Of a DNA stretch of 64,000 nt, positions 49,963 through 58,346 are shown piece after piece. Source of the DNA: an uncultured Bacteroidales bacterium. GTDB taxonomy: Bacteria > Bacteroidota > Bacteroidia > Bacteroidales > UBA932. Where the stretch lies: the NCBI GenBank assembly GCA_900316245.1, contig ONCE01000003.1, forward strand, positions 1-64,000, written 5' to 3'. The notes under the pieces are model-generated. The model worked only from the letters and a program-made list of their open reading frames with translations. It had not been told where the DNA came from and did not search any database. Numbering within the stretch: position 1 is the first letter of the stretch; every line of letters starts with the position of its first letter. The translations under genes were made by a program, and so were the position numbers.

Positions 49963-50853
49963 TTACCGTCCAGGGAGACCTTCCAGATACTTGTCCTTCA
50001 TCTTTTCCTGCTCCGCAGCAGTAAAGCCCAGGGCTTTCTCCAGGTAGGCCGGAAGGGAGCCGTACTGAGAATCGATCAGGTCCAGCGTGCGTTCAAAATT
50101 CTCCACGCTCACACCCACCATTGCGCGGACAAAAGCCAGTTCGGGCTCGCCGCCGCCCTTTTCGATAATGGTGGCCGAAACGGCCTCTACGGCCTTCTGA
50201 TACGATACATTGGACAGCGCAAAATCTTCCACGATGGTTTCTCTGCCGGCCCCCAGTGCGGCCAGGACAAAAGCCGATCCCCATCCGCAGCGGTCCTTGC
50301 CCTGAGAACAGTGCCAGAGGGCTCCCCCATCGGCATCCAGTACTCCGCGGAGAAATTCTCCGTAGCGGCGCTGGGACGTTGTGTCGGACACAATGGCCGG
50401 GTAGAGTTTATCGGCCATTTCCTGAGCCTGAGGCAGGAACGCATACGAAGCCAGCGCATCCATAAGGTTGGCCGAACGGACGATGGTGCTATCGGCCCGT
50501 CCGGAAGCGAAGGCCGCCAGGAAGGCCTGCGGGAGGGTGGAAAGCCAGGTATTCTTAACGCCCTCCATTTCCCGGTCAGGCTTGCGGCTGCGCTCCATCT
50601 CAAAGCGGAAATCGAAGACATCGGTGAGACCAAAACGCTCTTTGAGGACCTCTACATCGCGGTCAGATGCCTGAGAAAGTTCTCCGGAGCGGACCAGCAT
50701 CCCGCTGCGGATGGTGCGGCCATCTTGCATCACAAGCCCGCCCAGTTCCCGGGCGTTTTCAATTCCGTCAAAGACAAGGGTCCTGTCCTTTGGTGCGGTT
50801 GAACAGGCCGACAATACAATAATAGGCATCATGATTCGTGCAATATTCTTCAT
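49963..50853 (-). CDS. Tyrosine-phosphatase-like lipoprotein
   Basis: A 296-residue lipoprotein: signal and lipobox MKNIARIMMPIIVLSACSTA (LSAC), then a DSP/PTP fold with FDGIENARELGGL, DFRFEMER and the catalytic HCSQGKDRCG (C-x5-R) at about residues 188-197. This group (tyrosine phosphatase family, often called protein-tyrosine/serine phosphatase) is common in the periplasm or outer surface of Bacteroidetes. It may act on phosphoproteins or phospho-lipids/sugars. It converges on the exported iPGM and is divergent from a metallopeptidase lipoprotein. Confidence 0.88.
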   Translation of the reverse strand: MKNIARIMMPIIVLSACSTAPKDRTLVFDGIENARELGGLVMQDGRTIRSGMLVRSGELSQASDRDVEVLKERFGLTDVFDFRFEMERSRKPDREMEGVKNTWLSTLPQAFLAAFASGRADSTIVRSANLMDALASYAFLPQAQEMADKLYPAIVSDTTSQRRYGEFLRGVLDADGGALWHCSQGKDRCGWGSAFVLAALGAGRETIVEDFALSNVSYQKAVEAVSATIIEKGGGEPELAFVRAMVGVSVENFERTLDLIDSQYGSLPAYLEKALGFTAAEQEKMKDKYLEGLPGR

Positions 50854-50877
50854 ATCCTCGCAAATTATAACTCAAGG

Positions 50878-50885
50878 CAAAGATA
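50878..50885 (-). promoter_or_regulatory. -7 box of the phosphatase gene
   Basis: Plus-strand CAAAGATA (minus-strand TATCTTTG), 24 bases before the ATG at 50853. Confidence 0.5.
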
Positions 50886-50909
50886 CGCTTTCTCGCGGAA
50901 ATGTATACC

Positions 50910-51065
50910 ATCAAAATAACCTCTGGCGGGCAAAAGACGCACTGAATACACTTGACACCCGGAGTGCCGAGCGCCGGGAACTGCTCGGAGAAATCCTCCG
51001 CATCGCGGAGCAGCACGACCGCGCAGAGAAATTCATTCGCAGGAGCGCACCGGTGTTTTCGTTTC
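50910..51065 (+). pseudogene. Possible decayed gene fragment
   Basis: One frame reads NNLWRAKDALNTLDTRSAER and RELLGEILRIAEQHDRAEKF, protein-like and rich in helix formers, but there is no credible start and it runs into the promoter of the next gene. Weakly reminiscent of the N-terminal helix of maltose-type O-acetyltransferases. Low confidence. Confidence 0.25.
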
Positions 51066-51072
51066 TATTTGC

Positions 51073-51080
51073 TATCTTTG
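51073..51080 (+). promoter_or_regulatory. -7 box of the metallopeptidase gene
   Basis: TATCTTTG, 24 bases before the ATG at 51105. Confidence 0.5.
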
Positions 51081-51104
51081 CAAGAACGAACAAAAGCATT
51101 TGAT

Positions 51105-52079
51105 ATGAAGTCTTTCCCCATCTTCCTTGTTCTGGTTTCGGCCAGCCTCTTTCTTTCGTGCCAAAGGGATCCGGTTGGTCCCAAGCCGGTAGAAATCAAC
51201 TACCACTTTGCCACGATACCGGAGGGGCAGCAACTGATTCTCGCCAACACCGAGTACTATGACAAACTCACGCAGTATGACCTGGACTGGAAGGCAAGAA
51301 AAGCCGGAGCCACGTTGGACGAACTCAAAGCAATATGTCAAACCTGCATTCAGGACTTCTCCAAGGAAGAAAAAGCAGTTATCGACGAGGCCGTCGGGTA
51401 CGTCGAGGACAAGCTGGCAGCTATGGGGGCGCTTTCCCTTCCCTTCCCGGATCATGACATCGTCTTCATAAAGACCAATATGATGGAAGAGGGGGATGCA
51501 GCGGCCGCCTATACCCACAAGACAGAGATATACATCTACGAGAGTGTCATGAAACGTGAACCGGACTATGTCCATCGTGTCATCGCCCACGAACTTTTCC
51601 ACTGCCTCACCCGCAACTCCCCGAACTTCCGCCGGAAAATGTACGAACTCATAGGCTTCCACATCTTGGATGAAGACATTGACTTTGCCCCCAGCATCCG
51701 TGAATTGATTTTATCCAATCCCGACGTGGAGCACCTGGACAACTACGCCACCTTCACCATTAACGGAGAGAAACGGGACTGCGCACTCCTCACCCTCTAC
51801 ACCGCCACCTGGGAGGAAGCCTATGCCGAAGCCGGAGAGGATGTTGTCTTCTTCGATTACAGCCAAACGGTCCTGGTTCCCATCGAGGCTCTGGACACGT
51901 GGTACCCTACCGAAGAAGCCTCCGATTTCTGGGACGTTGTAGGTAAGAACACGGATTATGTCGATGCCCCCGAAGAGTGCATGGCCACTAATTTTTCCTT
52001 CGCTGTGGTTGACGGCACTCAAAAGGATTACGAAAGCCCCTGGCTCATTGAGAAGATTATAACCCTTCTCAAGCAGTAG
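51105..52079 (+). CDS. Putative zinc metallopeptidase lipoprotein
   Basis: A 324-residue predicted lipoprotein: signal peptide MKSFPIFLVLVSASLFLSC (lipobox FLSC), then a helical region and the zinc motif AHELFHCLTRN (HExxH) at about residues 163-173. A Glu/His-rich segment downstream may supply the third ligand. It resembles the uncharacterised zinc-binding metallopeptidase lipoproteins of Bacteroidetes. Likely in the periplasm or on the cell surface. Start at the ATG 51105, where the signal peptide begins, rather than the longer upstream frame. Third lipoprotein gene in a row. Confidence 0.75.
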   Translation: MKSFPIFLVLVSASLFLSCQRDPVGPKPVEINYHFATIPEGQQLILANTEYYDKLTQYDLDWKARKAGATLDELKAICQTCIQDFSKEEKAVIDEAVGYVEDKLAAMGALSLPFPDHDIVFIKTNMMEEGDAAAAYTHKTEIYIYESVMKREPDYVHRVIAHELFHCLTRNSPNFRRKMYELIGFHILDEDIDFAPSIRELILSNPDVEHLDNYATFTINGEKRDCALLTLYTATWEEAYAEAGEDVVFFDYSQTVLVPIEALDTWYPTEEASDFWDVVGKNTDYVDAPEECMATNFSFAVVDGTQKDYESPWLIEKIITLLKQ

Positions 52080-52182
52080 GGGTCTCCTCTTCTGAGAAAA
52101 CAGATTCAAAACCAGGGGGGCCTTATTGGGAGAACCAGGGATCAGAAGGTAAAGATACAACTTGTTTGTATAATAATCTTCG

Positions 52183-52190
52183 TATCTTTG
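52183..52190 (+). promoter_or_regulatory. -7 box of the AlkZ-like gene
   Basis: TATCTTTG ends eight bases before the ATG at 52199, implying a very short leader. Confidence 0.5.
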
Positions 52191-52198
52191 TCTCCTGT

Positions 52199-53242
52199 AT
52201 GAATCCCATCTCCCAACGCCTGCTGAACCAGCAACTGATTTGCCCCCAGATGAAATCGCCGCTAGAAGTGGTGAGCTGGATGGGCGCGATGCAGGCGCAG
52301 GAGTACCGGATGATGCGCTGGGCAGTGGGAATGCGCACCAAAAGGCCCAGTGCCAAGGCGTTCGAGAAGGCCTACAATGAAGGCCAGATTGTCCGGGTAC
52401 ACCTTTTCCGCACCACCTGGCAGTTGGTGGCGGGAGAAGACCTGGGATGGATGCTGGAACTCTGCCGGAGCAATGCCCTCCGCGGGATGGCCGGATGGAT
52501 GCACTCCAACGGCGTTGACATCCCCTTGGCCGAACAGGAAGCCATCCAGACCTTTTTCAGCGATTATCTTTCCAAAAGCCGGATAGCCCAAAAGGCCGAT
52601 TTCGCCAAGGCCCTCAAGGACAGGGGTATCGCTATGGAGGAGCATCGGCTCTCCTACCACATCCGCCTGGCCGAGTACAGCGGCCTTCTCTGCAGCGGAG
52701 ACCTCTTCCCCCTGAAGCAAAGCTATGCCCTATCGGCCCAAAAACTGCCTCAGGTGCCCAAAATCAGCCAGGAAGAAGCGCTGGCCAAGCTGGCCAGAAC
52801 TTACTTCCGCAGCCACGGTCCCGCCACCCTGGAAGACTTCGTCTGGTGGTGCGGCCTCAATATCAGCGACGGCAAAAAGGGCATCAGCGCCATTCAGGGA
52901 GAACTCATCGAGGAACGGTGGAAAGGACTCTCCTTCCTACGCCACCGGGACAGCCGCACCCGCGGATTCCGCAGCGGAACGGTAACACTGCTTCCGTCCT
53001 ACGATGAATACCTGATTGCGTACAAAAGCCGGCACGTGTCGGTCCATCCGGACCATATGCACCGCGCGCACAGCGGCAACGGCATCTTCTGGCCGGTCAT
53101 CCTCCAGGACGGTGAAGGGGTTGGCAACTGGTCCGCAGCCGGCGGTAAAGTCCGGGCCGATGCCTTCTTTCCCAATGCAGACCTCAGCCAGGAAGCGCTG
53201 GCGGAAGAGATAGAAAGGTATCAGAAGTTCCTGAAACGCTAG
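52199..53242 (+). CDS. AlkZ-like winged-helix DNA glycosylase (HTH_42)
   Basis: A 347-residue protein of the winged-helix HTH_42 family. The diagnostic Gln-aliphatic-Gln motif is visible as MQAQEYRMMRWAVGMRT (Gln32 and Gln34). In AlkZ this motif lines the active site of a glycosylase unhooking DNA interstrand crosslinks and alkylated bases, whereas the YcaQ/AlkX branch carries Gln-x-Asp. Further family segments are FRTTWQLVAGEDLGWML, RSHGPATLEDFVWWCGL and LLPSYDEYLIAYKSR. Its neighbourhood includes umuDC, though separated by a glycosyltransferase gene. Start at 52199 fits the promoter. Confidence 0.82.
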   Translation: MNPISQRLLNQQLICPQMKSPLEVVSWMGAMQAQEYRMMRWAVGMRTKRPSAKAFEKAYNEGQIVRVHLFRTTWQLVAGEDLGWMLELCRSNALRGMAGWMHSNGVDIPLAEQEAIQTFFSDYLSKSRIAQKADFAKALKDRGIAMEEHRLSYHIRLAEYSGLLCSGDLFPLKQSYALSAQKLPQVPKISQEEALAKLARTYFRSHGPATLEDFVWWCGLNISDGKKGISAIQGELIEERWKGLSFLRHRDSRTRGFRSGTVTLLPSYDEYLIAYKSRHVSVHPDHMHRAHSGNGIFWPVILQDGEGVGNWSAAGGKVRADAFFPNADLSQEALAEEIERYQKFLKR

Positions 53243-54417
53243 TGCTGGAGAGCCGTCAGGCTGTTGTAATCGGCATAGACGTCGCGGACCACATCGTCCC
53301 AATTCTGGTAGAGGGTGGCCCGGGCACTGGCGCTCACGCGGGAATAGCCCTCCTCATCTGAAAGGATATCCAGAATGGTACGGGCATAGTTCTCCTCTCC
53401 GCCGGCCGAAATATAGCCATTGACACCAGGGGTGACGGTAGCGGCGGTGCGGGCGCCTTCCAGGAAAACCGTAGGCGTCCCCTGACAGGCGGCTTCAATC
53501 TGCACGAGCGAATTGGCGTCATAGAGGGACGGGAACAGGAAGAGCTTGGCGCGGGAGTAAAGTTTTTCCAGCATCGGCCTGTCTGCCAGACCGCACATCA
53601 CCACTTCTTCCTTCAATCCCTCCTGCTCCACCAGGGCTGCCAGTTTTTCCTCGTCCTGTCCTTTTCCCGCAAAGAGCATCCGGAAGTTTTTCAGCCCCAT
53701 CTTCTTGGCTATGGCCAGGGAACGGACGGTAAAGTCTATGTTCTTGATGAAGTTGATTCGGCCCACGAAAAGAAAGACCGTGGCGTCCGACGGGATTCCA
53801 TAGGTGCGGTTCACTTCTTCGGCGGCCGCTGCAGGATCCGGCACCGGCTGGTGATCCGTGGCATTGAGGCGCACCTTGCAGGGGGCCTTAAGGCCGTATT
53901 CATTGATATACAGATCCCGGATGGCACTGTTGACGGCCCAGCACTCATCGCAAAGGTTAAAAACGTTCATCACACTGCCCAGGGCCAGGTCTACAGCCGG
54001 TTTGATTTTGCCGGCCAACAGGGTCTGCTGCTCGATATCCTGCTTGTACTGGCTATGCAGCGTGGCCACAAGGGGAAGCTTGTGAAACTTGGCAAACAAA
54101 GCCCCGGCCAGACCCACGGAAAAGGGGGAATGGATATGGACCAGATCAATTCCGCTCCGGATGAGCTGGGCGTCAAAATGGGGATCCAGCATAGATGTAG
54201 GGATGTCATAGTCGTTGCCAATCATAGGAAGAGAAGTGCAACGGACCACTTCGTACGGAAGGGCTTCATCTTCTTCTTTGTGATAATTGCGCGTTGCCGG
54301 ACAGAAAACTACAACGTCACAGTATTGGACCAGCCGGCGGGCATAATTATCCACCACTTTGATGACGCCGTCCACCATGGGATACCAGGTATCTATGAAC
54401 AATCCTACTTTTTTCAT
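53239..54417 (-). CDS. GT4-family glycosyltransferase
   Basis: A 392-residue GT-B glycosyltransferase: N-terminal KVGLFIDTWYPMVDGV (family 4 start), HIHSPFSVGLAGA, a linker, and the nucleotide-sugar domain with FVGRINFIKNIDF and LFLFPSLYDANSLVQIEAACQGTPTVF (the catalytic E-x7-E pattern in the last). It is related to 1,2-diacylglycerol 3-glucosyltransferase and mannosyltransferase enzymes; the acceptor is unknown. It overlaps the convergent AlkZ-like gene by four bases and diverges from umuD. Confidence 0.9.
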   Translation of the reverse strand: MKKVGLFIDTWYPMVDGVIKVVDNYARRLVQYCDVVVFCPATRNYHKEEDEALPYEVVRCTSLPMIGNDYDIPTSMLDPHFDAQLIRSGIDLVHIHSPFSVGLAGALFAKFHKLPLVATLHSQYKQDIEQQTLLAGKIKPAVDLALGSVMNVFNLCDECWAVNSAIRDLYINEYGLKAPCKVRLNATDHQPVPDPAAAAEEVNRTYGIPSDATVFLFVGRINFIKNIDFTVRSLAIAKKMGLKNFRMLFAGKGQDEEKLAALVEQEGLKEEVVMCGLADRPMLEKLYSRAKLFLFPSLYDANSLVQIEAACQGTPTVFLEGARTAATVTPGVNGYISAGGEENYARTILDILSDEEGYSRVSASARATLYQNWDDVVRDVYADYNSLTALQH

Positions 54418-54477
54418 ATGTCTTCAGTTTAGGAAAAGATTCTGGACTGCAAGTTACAAAAAATAATAGATTTTTCT

Positions 54478-54485
54478 TACTTTTG
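54478..54485 (+). promoter_or_regulatory. -7 box of umuDC
   Basis: TACTTTTG matches TAnnTTTG and lies 21 bases before the umuD ATG. The downstream GTACCATTGCAATTC could hold an SOS-type operator, but I cannot assign one confidently. Confidence 0.45.
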
Positions 54486-54506
54486 TACCATTGCAATTCA
54501 CACCTT

Positions 54507-54920
54507 ATGCAGCCACAACCCATCACTGAGTCGATGGATTTTGCCTTTATGGGCGAAGTCAAGGCCGGATTCCCCTCCCCGGCCAGCGATGTCCGTGAGC
54601 GGCTGGACCTGACCAAGCTGCTGGTGCGCCATTCGGCCTCCACTTTCTTCTTCCGCATTGACGGCGTCTCTATGGTGGATGCCGATATGGACGAGGGCGA
54701 TATCATCATCGTGGACCGCGCCGTGGAGCCGTACAACGACTGCAAGGCCGTCTGCTTCATTGACGGGGAATATACGGTCAAACGCGTCCAGATAGAGAAC
54801 GACCACGCCGTGCTGCTCCCCTGCAACAGCAACAACAAAAAGTTCAAGCCCATACCCGTGGGGCCGGAGAACAGCTTCCTCATCTGGGGGGTGGTTACCT
54901 GGATTGTCAAAAAGGCTTAG
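54507..54920 (+). CDS. umuD: UmuD-like autoprotease (S24/LexA family)
   Basis: A 137-residue protein with the self-cleavage site region KAGFPSPASD (Ala20-Gly21), catalytic Ser55 (DGVSMVDADM) and catalytic Lys92 (EYTVKRV). RecA-assisted cleavage would give UmuD', the accessory subunit of the mutagenic polymerase V. It lacks the LexA DNA-binding domain. The gene lies three bases before umuC, forming the canonical operon. Start at 54507 (MQPQPIT) rather than 54483, whose extension carries no conserved residues. Confidence 0.93.
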   Translation: MQPQPITESMDFAFMGEVKAGFPSPASDVRERLDLTKLLVRHSASTFFFRIDGVSMVDADMDEGDIIIVDRAVEPYNDCKAVCFIDGEYTVKRVQIENDHAVLLPCNSNNKKFKPIPVGPENSFLIWGVVTWIVKKA

Positions 54921-54923
54921 CGG

Positions 54924-56189
54924 ATGTACGCCCTGGCCGACTGCAACAATTTTTTCGCCTCCTGCGAAAGGGTTTTCCGTCCGGAACTGAACGGGAAACC
55001 GGTGATTGTGCTGTCCAACAACGATGGCTGTGCCGTGGCCCGCTCCAACGAAGCCAAGGCCCTGGGCATTCAAATGGGCGCTCCCCTGTTCAAGATCCGC
55101 GATATTGTTGAGAAGAACCACGTGGCGGTCTTCTCTTCCAATTTTGCCCTGTACGGAGATATGTCCCGCCGCGTTCAGGAAGTGCTGCGGGAATTTGCCC
55201 CGGCGGTGGAACAGTACTCCATAGACGAGGCCTTCCTGGACCTGAACGGGCTGGTGGGAAAGGATTTTGACGCCTACGCCAAGGAGATTTCCCGCGCCTG
55301 CTGGAAATATACCTCCATTCCGGTATCGGTGGGCATAGCCCCCACCAAAACCCTGGCCAAGATAGCCTCCAAGCTGTGCAAGCAGTATCCCAAACTGAAG
55401 GGCGGCTGCTATATGTACCGGCCCCAGGACATAGAAAAGGTGCTGCGGAAATTCCCCGTGGAAGATGTCTGGGGCATTGGCCGGCGCAGTTTCCGCAAAC
55501 TGGCCGCGATGGGGATTCAATCGGCCTGGGACTATACCCAGTTGCCGCAGGCTACGGTCCGGAAACTGTTTGCCCTGCCCGGCTTCCGAACCTGGCAGGA
55601 ACTGCGCGGCATCCCTTGCATCGAATTCGAAGATCTCATCGAGCCCCGGCAGAGCATCTGCGTATCCCGCTCCTTTGCCCACGAGATTACCGCTCCGCAG
55701 GAACTGTGCTCCCAAATAGCCACCTTTACCGAAACCGCCGTCCACAAACTCCGCGAGCAGGGCTCCCTGGCGCTGGAACTGGCCGTCTTTGCCACCACCA
55801 ACCGCTTCAAGGAGGACCTGCTGCAGACCAGCGCCGGTCTCTGCGTCACGCTGCCGGACGCCACGGCCGACCACCGGACCCTGGTAATGGCTGCCGTAGA
55901 CGCCTGTAGAAGGCTCTACAAGCCCGGTTACGGCTACAAGAGGGCCGGCATAGTCTTCACCAGGCTGGTGCAGGAAAAAGGCTATACGCGCTCCCTGTTC
56001 GAGGATCCCGAGACGGTCCAGAAAGAAGCCAGCCTGTCCGGAGCCATCGACCGTATCAACAAGAGTTTCGGCCCCGGGGCCATTCTGTTTGGGGTACAGG
56101 GAGACGGAAAGGTCAAGAATGCACGCGAGCATCAGTCTCCCCATTACACGACGCTGTGGGAAGACCTTCCTAAAGTGAAAGTGGAATAA
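54924..56189 (+). CDS. umuC: UmuC-like Y-family DNA polymerase V subunit
   Basis: A 421-residue Y-family polymerase: YALADCNNFFASCERVF (metal-binding Asp6), VLSNNDGCAVARSNEAK and YSIDEAFLDLN (catalytic Asp-Glu), and VSVGIAPTKTLAKIAS. The helix-hairpin-helix VEDVWGIGRR and little-finger domain follow, and the C-terminal DUF4113 segment is present. It should carry out translesion synthesis with UmuD'. Its stop codon is directly followed by that of the convergent HD-domain gene. Confidence 0.95.
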   Translation: MYALADCNNFFASCERVFRPELNGKPVIVLSNNDGCAVARSNEAKALGIQMGAPLFKIRDIVEKNHVAVFSSNFALYGDMSRRVQEVLREFAPAVEQYSIDEAFLDLNGLVGKDFDAYAKEISRACWKYTSIPVSVGIAPTKTLAKIASKLCKQYPKLKGGCYMYRPQDIEKVLRKFPVEDVWGIGRRSFRKLAAMGIQSAWDYTQLPQATVRKLFALPGFRTWQELRGIPCIEFEDLIEPRQSICVSRSFAHEITAPQELCSQIATFTETAVHKLREQGSLALELAVFATTNRFKEDLLQTSAGLCVTLPDATADHRTLVMAAVDACRRLYKPGYGYKRAGIVFTRLVQEKGYTRSLFEDPETVQKEASLSGAIDRINKSFGPGAILFGVQGDGKVKNAREHQSPHYTTLWEDLPKVKVE

Positions 56190-56774
56190 TTATTTCTGAG
56201 GGCCGAAGACTTGGTTGATCAGGGCCTCGAACTCCTTGAAGGCGAAAGTATCGGACAGTTCCCTCAGGGCATCTGCCAGGCCGCGGTAATGCCACTCGTG
56301 CTCCTTGGGGTCCGTGGTGTGGAAGATGGACCAGAGCTTTTCTCCCATAGTGGCATAATCCCTTGCGATGGCGCGCATATTGGAGAGCTTGTCTCCCAGG
56401 GCTACCATCTTGGCCTCGTGCGGGGCGTTGGTAAGCCGGTCAATGGCGGCCTGCTTTCGGTCGTGCCAGCTGTCTTCTTCGCTGACGCCTTCCATAAAGA
56501 CGTCGCTTTCGGCCTCTACCAAACCGGCAATGCGGTCTCCGAACTGGGCGCGGATGTCTTCAATGCTTACGGAAGTATCTTCTACCGTATCGTGCAGGGC
56601 GGCGGCGGCCAGCAGTTCCTGGTCCGGAGTCATGGTGGCCACGATCTCCACCGCTTCCATAGGGTGAACGATATAAGGGAATCCCTTTCCTCTTCTTTCC
56701 GTTCCGGCGTGGGCCTTGACGGCAAAAACGATAGCGCGATCCAGCAGCTGAGTATCAAGCGGTTTGTTGGCCAT
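56190..56774 (-). CDS. HD-domain small alarmone hydrolase-like protein (Mesh1/SpoT type)
   Basis: A 194-residue protein consisting of an HD hydrolase domain: HAGTERRGKGFPYIVHPMEA (the Mesh1/SpoT entry, His22 and His37), ALHDTVEDT (His61-Asp62) and GDKLSNMRAI (distal Asp). It matches stand-alone (p)ppGpp pyrophosphohydrolases more than nucleases. It has no synthetase domain. Start at ATG 56774 (MANKPLD) fits a TatA-like spacing to the upstream GtrA gene, two bases away. With umuC convergent and abutting, transcription collisions are possible. Confidence 0.82.
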   Translation of the reverse strand: MANKPLDTQLLDRAIVFAVKAHAGTERRGKGFPYIVHPMEAVEIVATMTPDQELLAAAALHDTVEDTSVSIEDIRAQFGDRIAGLVEAESDVFMEGVSEEDSWHDRKQAAIDRLTNAPHEAKMVALGDKLSNMRAIARDYATMGEKLWSIFHTTDPKEHEWHYRGLADALRELSDTFAFKEFEALINQVFGPQK

Positions 56775-56776
56775 AT

Positions 56777-57244
56777 CTACTTCTTTACTTTGGCTTTGTT
56801 GAAGATGACGAACTCGTTCATCACAAAGTTGAAACAGCCGGAGAAACACAGGCCCAGCAGGTTACACAGCACGGGTTCCACGGAAAGATCCTGGAACCAG
56901 CCCTGGGAAACGAACAGGAAGTGGAAGCCCTGCATGGCGCCCAGTTTGATGAGGTATCCGCCAATGCACGTAGCATTGTAGGCAACGCAGTGCCGGACCA
57001 GCGAACGCAGGCTGCCGGGCTTGGAAACGCGTTCTTTCCAGACCCAGTAATATGCGATGAAGAAGTTGGTTAGGGTAGCTAACTCGAAGGAGATGGTAGG
57101 TGCAATCCAGAAGCTACCCCAGTAAGAACCGTCAAAGACGTACTCGCTTAAAACCCAGTGCAATCCCAGGTCAACGATGGTTCCGGCCACGCTGGTGAGG
57201 GAGAAGACAATGAATTTCTTCAGTATTTCCAATTTGCGGTTCAT
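56777..57244 (-). CDS. GtrA-like membrane protein
   Basis: About 155 residues with four hydrophobic helices and the GtrA/DPMS signature FIVFSLTSVAGTIVDLG at the N terminus, ATLTNFFIAYYWVW in the middle and FNFVMNEFVIF at the end. GtrA proteins move or present undecaprenyl-phosphate-sugars across the membrane for surface-glycan modification. Start ATG at 57244 rather than the TTG at 57253. Its -7 box at 57251-57258 ends six bases upstream, implying leaderless translation. Likely co-transcribed with the HD protein. Confidence 0.82.
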   Translation of the reverse strand: MNRKLEILKKFIVFSLTSVAGTIVDLGLHWVLSEYVFDGSYWGSFWIAPTISFELATLTNFFIAYYWVWKERVSKPGSLRSLVRHCVAYNATCIGGYLIKLGAMQGFHFLFVSQGWFQDLSVEPVLCNLLGLCFSGCFNFVMNEFVIFNKAKVKK

Positions 57245-57250
57245 TAAGGA

Positions 57251-57258
57251 CAAAGATA
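57251..57258 (-). promoter_or_regulatory. -7 box of the GtrA/HD genes
   Basis: Plus-strand CAAAGATA (minus-strand TATCTTTG), ending six bases before the ATG at 57244. Confidence 0.5.
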
Positions 57259-57264
57259 CAAATT

Positions 57265-57296
57265 TTTGTTATTGTCGCAAAATTGGAGTATCTTAG
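57265..57296 (+). promoter_or_regulatory. Promoter of the lipid-synthesis gene run (-33/-7)
   Basis: TTTG (57265-57268), 20 bases, TATCTTAG (57289-57296; one mismatch to TAnnTTTG); ATG at 57318. Confidence 0.5.
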
Positions 57297-57317
57297 CAAA
57301 TGTATTTGTACTGAAGC

Positions 57318-58298
57318 ATGAAGACCATCATTCCGCCCGTAGACAGGGACGCGCTGCTTTCAGAGCTCAATGAAAAAACACTCCTGCGCAAGACCAACCG
57401 TGCTGGAAATGAGCTCTATATCGTAGGACCGGAGGCCACCAACGTCATCCGGGAGATAGGCCGATTAAGGGAAATCGCCTTCCGCAACGACGGCGGAGGA
57501 ACCGGCCGGGAAATGGATATAGACGAGTTTGACACCAACTCCGCCTACGGTTACAAACAGTTGGTCCTCTGGGATCCGGAGGCCCGGGAAATCATTGGCG
57601 GCTACCGCTTCTGCATCTGCGACCAGGCCGTCTTCAACCGGTACGGTCAGCCCATCCTCACTTCGTCCCATATGTTCGAGTTCTCCAAGCGTTTCCTGGA
57701 AGACTACCTCCCCTACACGCTGGAACTGGGCAGAAGTTTTGTCTCCATAGAATACCAGAGTTCCAAGGCCGGCGCCAAAAGCCTCTATGCCCTGGACAAC
57801 CTCTTCGACGGAATTGCCGCCATCGGCATCCTCTATAACAGGCGCATCAAGTATTTCTTCGGCAAGGCCACCATCTACCGCGGTTATCCCACCGAGGCCC
57901 GCGAAATGATTATGGTCTTCCTCAAAAAGTACTTTGGCAAACACAGTCGCCTCATCCGCATCCGCAAAGAAGTAAAGGTGGAGAACCCCCACAAGTACTC
58001 CAGACTGTTCAAAGGCCTTGATTTCAAGGAAGGATACAAGGTTCTGAAAGGCGAAATCACCAGAATGGGCGTGTTCATTCCCCCGCTGGTGAATACCTAT
58101 ATGAACCTCTCCCCCACTATGGACTACTTCGGAACCGGCATCAACGACGAATTCGGAGACGTATACGATTCCGGCCTGCTGATCAACTTCGAGGAAATGT
58201 ACCCGGAGAAGAAGGAGCGCCACGCAGAGAGTTTCATGGCCCTGGGCCTCCAGCACCTCCGCAAACTGCTCCGCCGATTCCAGCAGAAACGGAAATAG
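57318..58298 (+). CDS. OlsB/GlsB-like GNAT N-acyltransferase
   Basis: A 326-residue protein of the GNAT group that includes OlsB and the Bacteroides GlsB: RLREIAFRNDGGGTGREMD, FDTNSAYGYKQLVLWDPEAREIIGGYRF, LELGRSFVSIEY and YFFGKATI. These enzymes add a 3-hydroxyacyl chain to an amino acid (ornithine, or glycine for GlsB) as the first step of amino-acid lipid synthesis. A PlsC-like O-acyltransferase two genes downstream (59058) could perform the second acylation. Assignment to glycine rather than ornithine is inferred from the phylum, not seen. Confidence 0.78.
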   Translation: MKTIIPPVDRDALLSELNEKTLLRKTNRAGNELYIVGPEATNVIREIGRLREIAFRNDGGGTGREMDIDEFDTNSAYGYKQLVLWDPEAREIIGGYRFCICDQAVFNRYGQPILTSSHMFEFSKRFLEDYLPYTLELGRSFVSIEYQSSKAGAKSLYALDNLFDGIAAIGILYNRRIKYFFGKATIYRGYPTEAREMIMVFLKKYFGKHSRLIRIRKEVKVENPHKYSRLFKGLDFKEGYKVLKGEITRMGVFIPPLVNTYMNLSPTMDYFGTGINDEFGDVYDSGLLINFEEMYPEKKERHAESFMALGLQHLRKLLRRFQQKRK

Positions 58299-58312
58299 TC
58301 CGGAATTATCGC

Positions 58313-58320
58313 TATCTTTG
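58313..58320 (+). promoter_or_regulatory. -7 box of the CDP-alcohol phosphatidyltransferase gene
   Basis: TATCTTTG, 26 bases before the ATG at 58347. Confidence 0.5.
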
Positions 58321-58346
58321 CGAACCTAAACACGTGTATTAAAATA

